This document shows, piece after piece, positions 44,022 to 52,557 of a stretch of DNA of 64,000 bases. Position 1 is the first letter of the stretch, and every line of letters starts with the position of its first letter. The stretch is from contig CP135593.1 of assembly GCA_032388755.1 (NCBI GenBank), forward strand, positions 372,001 through 436,000, read 5' to 3'. A program made the position numbers and the translations under genes. The DNA comes from Neisseria sp. DTU_2020_1000833_1_SI_GRL_NUU_006. GTDB taxonomy: Bacteria > Pseudomonadota > Gammaproteobacteria > Burkholderiales > Neisseriaceae. The notes below the pieces were generated by a model that was not told the DNA's origin, made no database searches, and saw nothing but the letters and a program-made list of their open reading frames with translations.

Positions 44022-45638
44022 TCAAAGCAAAGGCTGCTGCCGCACGATGGCGCGGATGATGGCGCGGTTGGGGTGCAGGGCGGTGCGCAGGCGTTGGGAC
44101 AGGGGCTGGGGCAGGCTGAGGATGTCGGCGGCAATGGCGGCGGCGCAGACGGGGGCGGTGGCAAGGCCGCGCGTGCCGTGGGCGGTGTTGATGTAGGCGT
44201 TCGGCAGGTAGGGGCAGGGGATGTTGTCGAGGCGGTAGTTTTTATCCAGCGAGAGTTTGGCGTAGGCGGTTTGCATGGCGGCGATGTCGCCGAGCGCGCC
44301 GACGACGGGCAGGTGGTCGGGGCTGTCGCAGCGCAGGGCGGCGTGTCCTTGCGGTTTTGCAAAGGGGTCGTCTGAAAACGAGCAAGGCGAGTTTTGCTCA
44401 AACAATGATTGCGCCAATGGCGGGTTGAGCTGTTGCAGGGCGGCGCGGTTGGCGGTTTCTTCGTGCGGATGCCAAGCGTCGTCGTTGCTGTTGAGGACGA
44501 AGGTTGCGCCGTAGCAGTGTTGCCCTTGCCAGCTCGGGCTGATGTAGCTTTCACCGGATAGGGCGCAGCGCAGGCGTTTGGAAAAACCGCTTGCCGCCGT
44601 TACGCCGGTTTGCCCGCGGATTTGGCGGAACGGCAGGGCGGAGACGTTGGCGTCGGCGGCGTTCGGGCTGTGTGCGCCCATGCAGTAAATGATGTGGGTT
44701 GCGCTGAAGCTGCCGCGCGGTGTGTGTGCCGTCCAGTTTGCGCCGTCGTATTCGGCGGAGGATAAGGGCGTGTCTTCGTGAAACGCAATCAGCGGGTGAT
44801 TCAGCAAGGCGCGGACAACGGCGGGCGGGTTCAGCCATACGCCCTGCGGCCAGTAGAGGCCGTCTGAAAAGACGTCTATGCCTGCAATTTGCGCGGCTTC
44901 GTCGGTGGACACGCTGCGGTAAAGGTGGGCGTGATGTTGCTGCAAACCCAATGCCTGATTGCGTTTGCGTTCGGATTCGTCAAAATTAAGATGCAACACG
45001 CCGTCGCCGCCCCATGCGTCGAAATCGGGCAACAGGTCTTGCAGCAGGCGGCGGGTGTAGCCGTAGCCGGCCAGCAGCAGTTCGGTCTGCTCGGTGTCGT
45101 GCGGCGAGATTTTGGCGTAGAGCAGCCCTTGGCGGTTGCCGCTGCCGCCTTGCGCCGCTTTGCCCGCTTCCAAAACGGTAACGCGCACGCCGTGTTCCGC
45201 CAGCTTGCGCGCGGTTGCGGCGCCGGCTATGCCCGCGCCGATAACCAGCGCGTGTTCGGGCGGAGTGGTGGCTTGAGGTCGTCTGAACCAAGGTTTGACA
45301 GGCTTGGGGGCGGCTTGCGGTACGGCTTCGGTCTGCCATTCGATACGGTCGAAATGTTCGTGCAGGCTGTCGGCGCAGTGTGGCGGGACAAGCCAGAGAT
45401 GTACGTCGGGCAACAGGTTTTCCAGAAAGTTGACGCTGTTGAACTGAAGGCATTTCACGGCTTGGTCGAGGCGGGTTTTCAGACGACACTCCAACTCGGT
45501 CGGGGCATCGGACAAAGGAAAATCGGGCATGCGGTTTTCGCTCAGACAGGCAACCAGATGCAGCGGCGTGGGACGGGTTTCGATCACGCGGGCAAGTTCG
45601 GCGAGAGCGGGCGGGGTGTTCCAAGCGAGGATGGGCAT
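44022..45638 (-). CDS. mnmC: FAD-dependent tRNA wobble-uridine oxidoreductase MnmC (short form)
   Basis: A 538-residue protein. Residues 1-125 are a divergent N-terminal region without clear SAM-binding motifs. The FAD domain follows, with dinucleotide motif VIGAGIAGAATARKLAEHG, VTVLEAG and GSGNRQGLLYAKISP, and a C-terminal NTAHGTRGLATAP. It matches the C-domain of E. coli MnmC, which removes the carboxymethyl group from cmnm5s2U34; the methyltransferase half appears lost. A DUS plus one unit of the 24-bp repeat (44376-44399) lies within the gene, encoding an NSPCSFSDDPF insert. An AG-DUS variant is at 44857-44868. Confidence 0.85.
   Translation of the reverse strand: MPILAWNTPPALAELARVIETRPTPLHLVACLSENRMPDFPLSDAPTELECRLKTRLDQAVKCLQFNSVNFLENLLPDVHLWLVPPHCADSLHEHFDRIEWQTEAVPQAAPKPVKPWFRRPQATTPPEHALVIGAGIAGAATARKLAEHGVRVTVLEAGKAAQGGSGNRQGLLYAKISPHDTEQTELLLAGYGYTRRLLQDLLPDFDAWGGDGVLHLNFDESERKRNQALGLQQHHAHLYRSVSTDEAAQIAGIDVFSDGLYWPQGVWLNPPAVVRALLNHPLIAFHEDTPLSSAEYDGANWTAHTPRGSFSATHIIYCMGAHSPNAADANVSALPFRQIRGQTGVTAASGFSKRLRCALSGESYISPSWQGQHCYGATFVLNSNDDAWHPHEETANRAALQQLNPPLAQSLFEQNSPCSFSDDPFAKPQGHAALRCDSPDHLPVVGALGDIAAMQTAYAKLSLDKNYRLDNIPCPYLPNAYINTAHGTRGLATAPVCAAAIAADILSLPQPLSQRLRTALHPNRAIIRAIVRQQPLL
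44376..44399. repeat. Single DUS-linked 24-bp repeat unit inside mnmC
   Basis: Directly after a DUS (GGTCGTCTGAAAAC) comes a unit with the core ACGAGC..GGCGAGTTTTGCTC, similar to the arrays at 8457-8523 and 48940-49011. Confidence 0.55.
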
Positions 45639-45742
45639 AGCGGGGTCGTCTGAAAAAAGTAGGTAAACGGGTAAAAGTATCTCAGTAATTTTTATCGTCT
45701 TTTATCATCAATTTTTAGTGTAAATGATTGATGAATTTTGTT

Positions 45743-45762
45743 ATTCCAGCCTGCGCGGGAAT
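45743..45762. repeat. dRS3-like element
   Basis: ATTCCAGCCTGCGCGGGAAT differs from the dRS3 consensus ATTCCC-N8-GGGAAT at one base and is followed by GACGG, as in the NIME at 41.8 kb. Confidence 0.6.
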
Positions 45763-45812
45763 GACGGGATATCTGAAAACTGGGCAATCGGGTTTCAGAC
45801 GACCTTTTGCGT

Positions 45813-46703
45813 TTATACGAGCTGTTCGCCCCAGTGGAGTTTTTGGCGCAGGGTTCGGAAGTATTGGTAGTCGGTAGGATGGAGGATGCGCAGGGGGTTG
45901 TGGTAGCGGCGGATGATGATGCGGTCGAGGTTTTGTACGTCGATGAAGGATTGTCCGTCGAAATGGACGCGGGCATCACCGCTTTGGGTAACGAGGATTT
46001 CGATTTCGGAGGTGTCGGGGATGGCGATGGGGCGGTTGGTCATGGATTGGGGGCAGATGGGCACGAGGGTGAAGGCGTGCAAGCCTGCCTGCATGATGGG
46101 GCCGCCTGCAGCAAGGGAGTAGGCGGTGGAGCCGGTGGGGGTGGAGACGATGAGGCCGTCGGAGCGTTGGGTATAGACGAATTCTTGGTTGATGAAGACT
46201 TCGAACTCTATCATTTGGCCTGCACCGCCGCGCGAGAGGACGGCGTCGTTGAGGGCGAGGGCGCGGTGGAAGGTTTGTCCGTCGCGGACGAGGGCGGCTT
46301 CGATGAGGATGCGCTCTTCGGGCAGGTATTTGCCTTCGAGGACGGGCAGCAGCTCTTCGGTCATGTTTTCGCGGGGGATTTGGGTGAGGAAGCCTAAATG
46401 CCCTTGGTTGATGCCGATAACGGGTACGGCGCGGGGAGCGATTTCGCGGGCGACGGAGAGGAATGTGCCGTCGCCGCCGAGGACGATGACGAGGTCGCAG
46501 TGTTTGCCCAAGTCGGATTTGCTGACGATGTGGCAGCCGACGGTATCTTGAACATAGATGCAGCGTTCTTCTATGCCGATTTCGTCCAGATAGACGGTGA
46601 GGCCGTGTCCCTGCAGGAAGTGGATGAGGGTGTGGGCGGTGTTTTGGATTTCGGGGGTATTGGGGCGGGTTACGATACCGATGTTGTGAAACGGGCTGTT
46701 CAT
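45813..46703 (-). CDS. nadK: NAD kinase
   Basis: A 296-residue enzyme phosphorylating NAD to NADP with ATP. The GGDGT motif is near residue 76, the second conserved segment is LNDAVLSRG, and the glycine-rich STPTGSTAYSLAAGGPI follows. The start is taken at 46703 (MNSPFHNIGIV); an ATG two codons upstream (46709) is also possible. ubiJ lies just upstream in the same direction (20-base gap), so the two are likely co-transcribed. Confidence 0.95.
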   Translation of the reverse strand: MNSPFHNIGIVTRPNTPEIQNTAHTLIHFLQGHGLTVYLDEIGIEERCIYVQDTVGCHIVSKSDLGKHCDLVIVLGGDGTFLSVAREIAPRAVPVIGINQGHLGFLTQIPRENMTEELLPVLEGKYLPEERILIEAALVRDGQTFHRALALNDAVLSRGGAGQMIEFEVFINQEFVYTQRSDGLIVSTPTGSTAYSLAAGGPIMQAGLHAFTLVPICPQSMTNRPIAIPDTSEIEILVTQSGDARVHFDGQSFIDVQNLDRIIIRRYHNPLRILHPTDYQYFRTLRQKLHWGEQLV

Positions 46704-46723
46704 AGGCATGGGTCGTCTGAAAA

Positions 46724-47296
46724 TTAGTCTATCCAGATGTCGCGTTCGAGCCGGTCGAGGCGTTCGTTGAGGCGGGCGACGTCATCGCGCAGTTTGTCCA
46801 CTTCTTCCATCCAGGCGGACAGGGTGGCGGCGTCGATAACGGGGGATTCGGGTTCGCGGGAAAAGTCGCTGATTTGCTCGGCTATGCTTTGTCCGATTTT
46901 TTTGACGGTTTGCCCGATGTTTGCGGCGCGTTCGCTGATGCTGCCTGCGAGTGAGTCGCCGAAGATGCGGGCGAGGTCGTCTGAAGCGTAGTAGCGCAGG
47001 CTGCCGAGTATGGGCAGGACGGTCATGCCGAGCATGAGGTCGCCTTCGAGGCTGATGTCGCCGACACCAGGTTCTTGTCCGGTGAGTATTTTGCGGATGG
47101 CGCTTTGGTGGAAGGTGATGAGGGTGTCGGCGGGTTGGTCGGCGGTTTCGAGGAAGCCGTCGTGATTGATGCGTCCGGTCAGTCCGAATCCGGCGAGGTT
47201 GAGGCTCAGGGTTTTGCCTGACAGGCGGGACAGGTCTTGTTGATGTTCCGGATTTTGCTGTATCAGGTGGTTGATAACGGGAAATAGGGCGGACAT
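46724..47296 (-). CDS. ubiJ: Ubiquinone biosynthesis accessory factor UbiJ-like (SCP2 domain)
   Basis: A 190-residue cytoplasmic protein with an N-terminal SCP2 lipid-binding domain (about 10-115: GKTLSLNLAGFGLTGRI..ITFHQSAIRKILTG..LEGDLMLGMTVLPILGSLRY) and a C-terminal helical tail ending in a coiled coil (VDKLRDDVARLNERLDRLERDIW). This arrangement matches UbiJ/YigP, the lipid-binding part of the soluble Ubi complex making ubiquinone. ubiE and ubiB are not adjacent. It is followed closely by nadK. Confidence 0.82.
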   Translation of the reverse strand: MSALFPVINHLIQQNPEHQQDLSRLSGKTLSLNLAGFGLTGRINHDGFLETADQPADTLITFHQSAIRKILTGQEPGVGDISLEGDLMLGMTVLPILGSLRYYASDDLARIFGDSLAGSISERAANIGQTVKKIGQSIAEQISDFSREPESPVIDAATLSAWMEEVDKLRDDVARLNERLDRLERDIWID

Positions 47297-47472
47297 AGGG
47301 TGTTCTCGATACTTTCGGGCTTGGGGTTGTATAGTGGGTGAACTTGATTTGTGCGGCGATGTTTCGCCTTATCCTGATTTTGTCGACTCACTACGTTAAG
47401 TAAGACTGTGTTTTTTGGTTTTGGTTTTGCCGCTGCCGAAAGGTCGTCTGAAACGGTTGCGGAGCGCCAATT

Positions 47473-48267
47473 TTACAGGCTTAATCCGTCGGCGGAAACG
47501 GTATTTACAATTTTGCCGCCGCCGGTGCCGTCGGGCGCGAAATTGGGCGGTGGGAGGCCGAGTTTGGCGGCTTCGGCGGTATAGAAATCGCGGCGGGTCG
47601 GGTGGCGAGGTTCGACGATGTTGCGGATGCGCCTGCCGTTTGGATGGAGGGTCGTCTGAAACAGGGTTTCGACGGCGATGTCGCAGTGGACGATATTGAC
47701 GGGCCGGTTGCCGCCCGGGATGTTTTGCTTTTGAACAAGGCGGCTGACGGGGTGGCGTTCGGTGCAATAAAGCCCGCCCAGACGCAGGATGTCGATGTTC
47801 GGCACGCCGCTGTCGAGCAGGTATTGTTCGGCAGCAAGGATTTGGCGGGCGGATTCGGTTTGCGGGTCGGGTATGGCAGTTTCGTCGCATTCGCGCGCTT
47901 TATCGCCGTAAACACTGGTGCTGCTGGTGAAAATCAGATGCTGCACATTGCACGCTCGGGCAAGTTCTGCCCATTGTTTGACGGTATCGGCGTAATGCGT
48001 CAGCGAGGATGGCGGCAAAAGGCAGAACCAAACGGGTTTGTCGGCGTGGTGCCGCCAAAAGCTTGTATCACGGGCAAGGTTCGCGCCTTGAAACACGTCG
48101 TCTTGATTGAGGTCGAGGGTGTCGAGGTGTATGGGCAGATTGATATCGTCCGAAGTCAGGCTGCGTTTGATAGCGGCAACGCGGCTGCCGTTTTCGTAAA
48201 GTTTCTGCGCCAAAGGACGACCGAGATAGCCTAAGCCTAAGATGGATGCGTCGGGGGAAGTATTCAT
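47473..48267 (-). CDS. NAD(P)-binding extended-SDR family protein (YeeZ-like)
   Basis: A 264-residue Rossmann-fold protein with the nucleotide motif ILGLGYLGRPLAQKL at the N-terminus. A FTSSTSVYGD segment provides the Ser and Tyr of SDR/epimerases, although the Lys is not in the usual place. It resembles the YeeZ-like NAD-dependent epimerase/dehydratase group of unknown substrate. A DUS inside encodes part of ALETLFQTTL. It lies 12 bases after the unrecognised gene upstream in the same direction, so they may be co-transcribed. Confidence 0.75.
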   Translation of the reverse strand: MNTSPDASILGLGYLGRPLAQKLYENGSRVAAIKRSLTSDDINLPIHLDTLDLNQDDVFQGANLARDTSFWRHHADKPVWFCLLPPSSLTHYADTVKQWAELARACNVQHLIFTSSTSVYGDKARECDETAIPDPQTESARQILAAEQYLLDSGVPNIDILRLGGLYCTERHPVSRLVQKQNIPGGNRPVNIVHCDIAVETLFQTTLHPNGRRIRNIVEPRHPTRRDFYTAEAAKLGLPPPNFAPDGTGGGKIVNTVSADGLSL

Positions 48268-48279
48268 GATTTTGATGGT

Positions 48280-49443
48280 TTAGATGTAGTCTTTTACGTT
48301 CGGGCTTCTGCCGAACACGGCTTCGTGAGATTGGCGGATACAGAGCCGGTTGAACATGATGCGTTGGGTTTGTTCGCCGTCGATAATCTTCACTTTGCCT
48401 TGCAGTTTCGGCGCGTCATGATGGAAAGTATTTTTAAAATCGTGCCAGCGTGCGGCTTGCAGATGGACGACGGCAAACATATCGTGGGAAATATTGACGC
48501 CGATGCTGATGAGTTCGGACGATGCCTGAATGCAGAAACCGCTGTCGCCGAAGAGGCACAGCCCCGTATCGTCGGGATAGCGGAACAGCTCGATTTTCAC
48601 GGCTTGAGGTTCGGCAAAAACGGCGCAGAACAACCGCTCAAACAGCGACGGTTGTGAAACGCCTTCGCTCAACATGCCATACAGCCCTGAGAGCCAGTTG
48701 ACATAGCCGAGAAAGGAAAAATGGAAATCCTGCATGATGGATTCGATGCGTTTCGGATCGCGGCGGCTGATGAGGCTGACGAACTCGAATCCCGCTTCGG
48801 GGAGCCGTGAACGCAGGATTTGAAGCAGGCGGTAGGCAAACGGGTTTTGATGGTTGCGGGGATTGCGCAAAATGCCGAGGAATTTGAGTCGCAGCACGCG
48901 CCACAGCGCATCGGGGACGTTGACTGAGTCTGTTTGGGTGAAACCGGCTTCGCTCGTTTTGGCGAAACTCGCGCTGCTCGTTTTAACGAAACTCGCTTCG
49001 CTCATTTTCAGACGACATCCGGGCAGCGCGCGCAAGTGTTCGCAGGCATCTTCGTAGCCGCTTTCGTGGCGGTTGAACCAGCTTTCGAGGTTGTATTGGT
49101 TGCCGGTGTTTTCAACGAAAGTCAGCGTGTAGAGGTTTTTCGCAGCCAGATTGCCGATGATGTTGACGCTTGCCGCTTCGGGCGGGGCGGCCGGTTTGGC
49201 AGAGTGTTTGCGTTTTTTCCCTTCATCATGCGGCTGATGGGGATGAGTGCCAAACAAGGATAGGGGCAGCCGGTAAACATTTTGGTTTTGCGGGCTGACT
49301 TGGGGATTGTGCGCATGCTGCCGTTGCTCGGTTTGGGCGATATAGTGGTGTTCCTTGGTCGGATTCGCCGTCAAAAGCGCATAGGGCTTGCTGCTACCTT
49401 CGGGCAGAGGCTGGTCGCCTAGGATGAAAACTTGTCGGGTCAT
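48280..49443 (-). CDS. Unrecognised protein carrying an in-frame 24-bp repeat
   Basis: 387 residues, no family recognised, no signal peptide or membrane helix. The N-terminal third (to about 145) is polar with His/Gln/Pro-rich stretches. Residues about 145-170 are three 8-residue repeats (SEASFVKT, SSASFAKT, SEAGFTQT) encoded by the DUS-linked 24-bp repeat. The C-terminal half (about 180-387) looks like a folded alpha/beta domain (LLQILRSRLPEAGFEFVSLI, FHFSFLGYVNWLSGLYG). The repeat is in frame and adds an Ala/Ser/Thr-rich linker between two parts, so the reading frame is under selection. Function unknown. Confidence 0.7.
   Translation of the reverse strand: MTRQVFILGDQPLPEGSSKPYALLTANPTKEHHYIAQTEQRQHAHNPQVSPQNQNVYRLPLSLFGTHPHQPHDEGKKRKHSAKPAAPPEAASVNIIGNLAAKNLYTLTFVENTGNQYNLESWFNRHESGYEDACEHLRALPGCRLKMSEASFVKTSSASFAKTSEAGFTQTDSVNVPDALWRVLRLKFLGILRNPRNHQNPFAYRLLQILRSRLPEAGFEFVSLISRRDPKRIESIMQDFHFSFLGYVNWLSGLYGMLSEGVSQPSLFERLFCAVFAEPQAVKIELFRYPDDTGLCLFGDSGFCIQASSELISIGVNISHDMFAVVHLQAARWHDFKNTFHHDAPKLQGKVKIIDGEQTQRIMFNRLCIRQSHEAVFGRSPNVKDYI
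48940..49011. repeat. DUS-linked 24-bp tandem repeat inside a coding region
   Basis: Three units with exact 24-base spacing (GAAAC at 48940, 48964 and 48988; core GAAACTCGC..GCTCGTTTT), adjoining an inverted DUS-like sequence TTCAGACGAC at 49008-49016. The period is a multiple of three, so copy-number change would keep the host frame. Confidence 0.75.
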
Positions 49444-49642
49444 GGCTTGGGAAAGGTCGTCTGAATGTGCCGATTATAGTTTATCGGGGCGAAAGTATTC
49501 AAAATCCCTGCAATAGATTGGAATGCAGGTTTTATGGCCGATTGAAATAAAAGGGCTGTCATTCCCGTCCGTGTTTATACAGGCACGGGAGAAGGCATCA
49601 ATTGTTTGGGTTTGAATTGGCTGGATTGAGTTTTCAGACGAC

Positions 49643-50392
49643 CTAAAACCGGTTTTTCAATTCCCGCAGCGCCGCGAACACTTCCAAACCGTTGTTCAAT
49701 CGCTTCCCTGCCAATTCCTCAACCCGTTCGCGGACTTGGGGCAAATCGACCCGTAAAAACGGATTGATTTTGCGTTCATGCGCAAGGGTTACGGGCAGGG
49801 TCGGCGTATCTTCCGCCGCGCGCAAAGCCGCTTGAATATCGGGATTTTCCGGTTCGATAAATTCGGCGAAACGCAGATTAGAGGCGGTGTATTCGTGCGC
49901 GGGATAAAACAGCGTGTCTTCGGGCAACTGATTGAATCTTTGGAAACTGTCGTACAACTCTTCTATCGTTCCCGTAAACACCCTGCCACAGCCGGCGGAG
50001 AATAAGGTATCGCCGCAGAAAACGTGCAGACCTTCGGCGTTTTCCAAAAGATAGCTGACGTGGCGGTCGGTATGGCCGGGCGTCGCCCACACGGTAACCA
50101 GCCCGTCGCCAAAAGGAAACTGCGTACCCGCCGTAACCGTATGCGTTGCCACATCGATATCCGCTTCGCCGTACACGGGCGATTCCATAAAGCCGTTTTT
50201 GAGAGATTGAACTCCGCCGATATGGTCGTGATGCAGATGGGTAATCCACGTTTGCGCCAGCATCAGGCGGTTACGGACGAGGAATATCAAAACGGGCGTG
50301 GCATCGGACGGATCGACGCAGGCGGCGTGGTTGCCGTCTTGAATCATCCAAATGTAGTTGTCGTTTAGGGCTTTGACGGGGGTGATTTTCAT
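49643..50392 (-). CDS. gloB: Hydroxyacylglutathione hydrolase (glyoxalase II)
   Basis: A 249-residue metallo-beta-lactamase-fold thioesterase that hydrolyses S-D-lactoylglutathione to D-lactate and glutathione, the second step of methylglyoxal removal. The metal motif THLHHDH is at residues 51-57, with further metal ligands in TPGHTD, FCGDTLF and YPAHEYT. The C-terminal NPFLR segment binds glutathione. The start at 50392 (MKITPVKALND) is standard; the frame extends upstream across a DUS hairpin. gloA is not in the window. Confidence 0.95.
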   Translation of the reverse strand: MKITPVKALNDNYIWMIQDGNHAACVDPSDATPVLIFLVRNRLMLAQTWITHLHHDHIGGVQSLKNGFMESPVYGEADIDVATHTVTAGTQFPFGDGLVTVWATPGHTDRHVSYLLENAEGLHVFCGDTLFSAGCGRVFTGTIEELYDSFQRFNQLPEDTLFYPAHEYTASNLRFAEFIEPENPDIQAALRAAEDTPTLPVTLAHERKINPFLRVDLPQVRERVEELAGKRLNNGLEVFAALRELKNRF

Positions 50393-50437
50393 GATGTGGT
50401 TTTCTGACTTGGAAATGGCAGATTTTAGCTGATGATG

Positions 50438-50482
50438 AAAAGGTCGTCTGAAAATCTTGAACAAGTTTTCAGACGACCTTTT
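50438..50482. terminator. DUS-pair terminator after the pilin-like gene
   Basis: AAAAGGTCGTCTGAAAATCTTG and its inverse with TTTT, between the pilin gene and gloB. Confidence 0.8.
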
Positions 50483-50517
50483 ATATGAACGGAGAAGAAT
50501 GCGGCAGCAGGTTCGGA

Positions 50518-50949
50518 TTATTTTTGGTCTATGTGTTCATATCCGGGACAATCTGCATTGCTTGCCCAAAAGATACCGTCGCTGTCGAGATAGACGGAGC
50601 AGGTCTCTTTGCTTTTGTATTCGTCATTCGGCTTGGCTTCGAGCAGGAAGCCCGAGGCGGACGGATTCTTTTTCTCTTCTGGGGTGTTTCGATAGTTGAA
50701 AAACTGGATGGTGAAGTATTCGTTTTGAACCAGGTCTGTTGCCGGGAAATTCTCAAACGTACGGTTTTGCGCGTAGAAGCGTTCGAGGTTTTTGGCATTG
50801 ATCAGCAGCTCGGAACGGACGTTCTCCAAGCGGCTTTTACGGATAAAGCGTTCGTAGGAAGGATAGGAGAGGGTGGCCAGGATGGCGAGGATGACGATGA
50901 CGATGAGCAGCTCGACCAGCGTGAAGCCTTTTTGTAATGTGTTTTTCAT
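50518..50949 (-). CDS. Minor type IV pilin, PilV-like
   Basis: A 143-residue class III-signal pilin. The leader MKNTLQKG is cut before Phe (GFTLVELL), with Glu at mature position 5 and a hydrophobic N-terminal helix (LLIVIVILAILATLSYPSY). The body has SRLENVRSELLINAKNLERFYAQNRTF and two C-terminal cysteines (TCSVYLDSDG..ADCPGY) that would form the D-loop. This resembles PilV, a minor pilin modulating pilus function and DNA uptake; ComP and PilX are weaker matches. It diverges from macA. Confidence 0.7.
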   Translation of the reverse strand: MKNTLQKGFTLVELLIVIVILAILATLSYPSYERFIRKSRLENVRSELLINAKNLERFYAQNRTFENFPATDLVQNEYFTIQFFNYRNTPEEKKNPSASGFLLEAKPNDEYKSKETCSVYLDSDGIFWASNADCPGYEHIDQK

Positions 50950-51280
50950 GATATGTCGTAATTTTTATTGTATGGGCGGGAATTCAGACTGTAATTATAG
51001 TTCTTTTCTCCCATTTTGAATGTTTGGATAAATTTCAGGATTGGGAAAATATGTAAATGCGTTGCAATATCTTGGAAATGGTTTTTTATAAAATGATTAT
51101 AAAACAATTCATTATGATTTTATTTGATTTGCCGTTGACTTGGCTGGAGTAAAGGCTTGCAGTAAAATCCGCCCGTTTTCAGCGTTTTCGGCGCGTTTTC
51201 GGCGGATAAGTGTTGGGATTATGCGACATGAGTCGGGTGCCGGATTGAACAGATGAAATGGATGAATCAGAAAGTCAGTT
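50950..51280. other. Divergent promoter region between the pilin gene and macAB
   Basis: No gene. The left half is AT-rich (runs around 51040-51120), as expected for the pilin promoter on the minus strand. The right half contains the macA promoter. Confidence 0.6.
51140..51168 (+). promoter_or_regulatory. Putative macA promoter
   Basis: TTGGCT (51140-51145), a 17-base spacer and TAAAAT (51163-51168), about 110 bases before macA. A second -35-like TTGACT is at 51135-51140. Confidence 0.5.
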
Positions 51281-52462
51281 ATGGCAAAAATCATTAATAA
51301 ATGGACGGTTGGAATAACGGTTGCTGCGGTACTTGGGTTTGCTGCGTGGTCTTATTTCCAGCCCGAACCTCAAACTTCTTACATCACGGAAACGGTCAAA
51401 CGCGGCGACATCAGCCAGACGGTATCCGCTACGGGCGAGATTTCGCCGTCGAATCTGGTGTCGGTGGGCGCGCAGGCTTCGGGGCAGATTAAGAAGCTGT
51501 ACGTCAAGCTCGGGCAGCAGGTTAAAAAGGGCGATTTGATTGCGGAAATCAATTCGACCACTCAGGTGAACACGCTGAATACGGAAAAATCCAAGTTGGA
51601 AACGTATCAGGCGAAATTGGTTTCTGCCGAAATTGCGTTGAACAGCGCGGAGAAGAAATACAAGCGCGAGGCGGCTTTGTGGAAGGAAAACGCGACGTCC
51701 AAAGAGGATTTGGAAAGCGCGAAGGATGCGCTGGCCGCGGCTAAGGCAAACGTTGCCGAGCTGAAGGCTTCCATCAAGCAAACCAAAATTTCCATTAATA
51801 CCGCCGAATCGGAATTGGGCTATACCCGCATTACCGCGACGATGGACGGTACGGTGGTGGCGATTCCGGTGGAAGAAGGACAGACGGTGAACGCGGTACA
51901 GTCCACGCCGACGATTATCCAGTTGGCGAATCTGGATACGATGTTGAACAAAATGCAGATTGCCGAAGGCGATATTACCAAGGTCAAAGCGGGGCAGGAC
52001 ATTTCGTTTACGATTCTGTCCGAACCGGATACGCCGATTAAGGCGAAGCTTGACAGTGTCGACCCGGGCTTGACCACGATGTCGCTGGGCAGCTACACCA
52101 CCAGCACGGACACGACTTCCAATGCGATTTACTACTACGCCCGCGCTTTGGTGCCCAATCCCGACGGCAAACTTTCTATCGGTATGACGACGCAGAATAC
52201 GATTGAAATCAACGGCGTGAAAAACGTTTTGCTCGTGCCGACGCTGACGATTAAAAAACACGACGGCAAATCGTTTGTCAGCGTTTTGGGTGCGGACGGT
52301 AAAGCTTCGGAACGCGAGATTACGGTCGGTCTGAAAGACAGTATGAATACCGAAGTCAAAAGCGGTTTGAAAGAAGGCGACAAGGTGGTGATGTCGGAAA
52401 TGAGCGCGGCGGAGCAGGCCGAGGCGGCACAACGCGCCATGCAGGGCGGTCCGCCGAGATAA
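51281..52462 (+). CDS. macA: MacA, periplasmic adaptor of the MacAB efflux pump
   Basis: A 393-residue membrane-fusion protein with a single N-terminal membrane anchor (WTVGITVAAVLGFAAWSYF, residues 8-26). A barrel/lipoyl unit (ATGEISPSNLVSVGAQASGQIKKLYVKLGQQVKKGDLIAEI) precedes a coiled-coil hairpin (about 90-185). The second lipoyl half (TRITATMDGTVVAIPVEEGQTV) and the membrane-proximal domain follow. It couples MacB to an outer-membrane TolC-type duct for macrolide and peptide export. macB is next, 95 bases downstream with a DUS hairpin between. Confidence 0.93.
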   Translation: MAKIINKWTVGITVAAVLGFAAWSYFQPEPQTSYITETVKRGDISQTVSATGEISPSNLVSVGAQASGQIKKLYVKLGQQVKKGDLIAEINSTTQVNTLNTEKSKLETYQAKLVSAEIALNSAEKKYKREAALWKENATSKEDLESAKDALAAAKANVAELKASIKQTKISINTAESELGYTRITATMDGTVVAIPVEEGQTVNAVQSTPTIIQLANLDTMLNKMQIAEGDITKVKAGQDISFTILSEPDTPIKAKLDSVDPGLTTMSLGSYTTSTDTTSNAIYYYARALVPNPDGKLSIGMTTQNTIEINGVKNVLLVPTLTIKKHDGKSFVSVLGADGKASEREITVGLKDSMNTEVKSGLKEGDKVVMSEMSAAEQAEAAQRAMQGGPPR

Positions 52463-52471
52463 ATAGGCAAT

Positions 52472-52523
52472 AGGTCGTCTGAAAGTTTTGTTTCTTAGCA
52501 AAATCCCCTTTCAGACGACCTTT
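52472..52523 (+). terminator. DUS-pair hairpin between macA and macB
   Basis: AGGTCGTCTGAAAG and its inverse around a 28-base loop, TTT only. It could act as an attenuator within the operon; macB has no obvious promoter of its own after it. Confidence 0.5.
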
Positions 52524-52557
52524 CCACTCCACACATCATTATCGGTCGGAAACACTT

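Noticed and set aside
47331..47400. Possible degenerate Correia element (TATAGTGGGTGAAC and TTATCCTGATTTT)
   Set aside because: Only one end is recognisable and the core does not match, so it is too weak to call.
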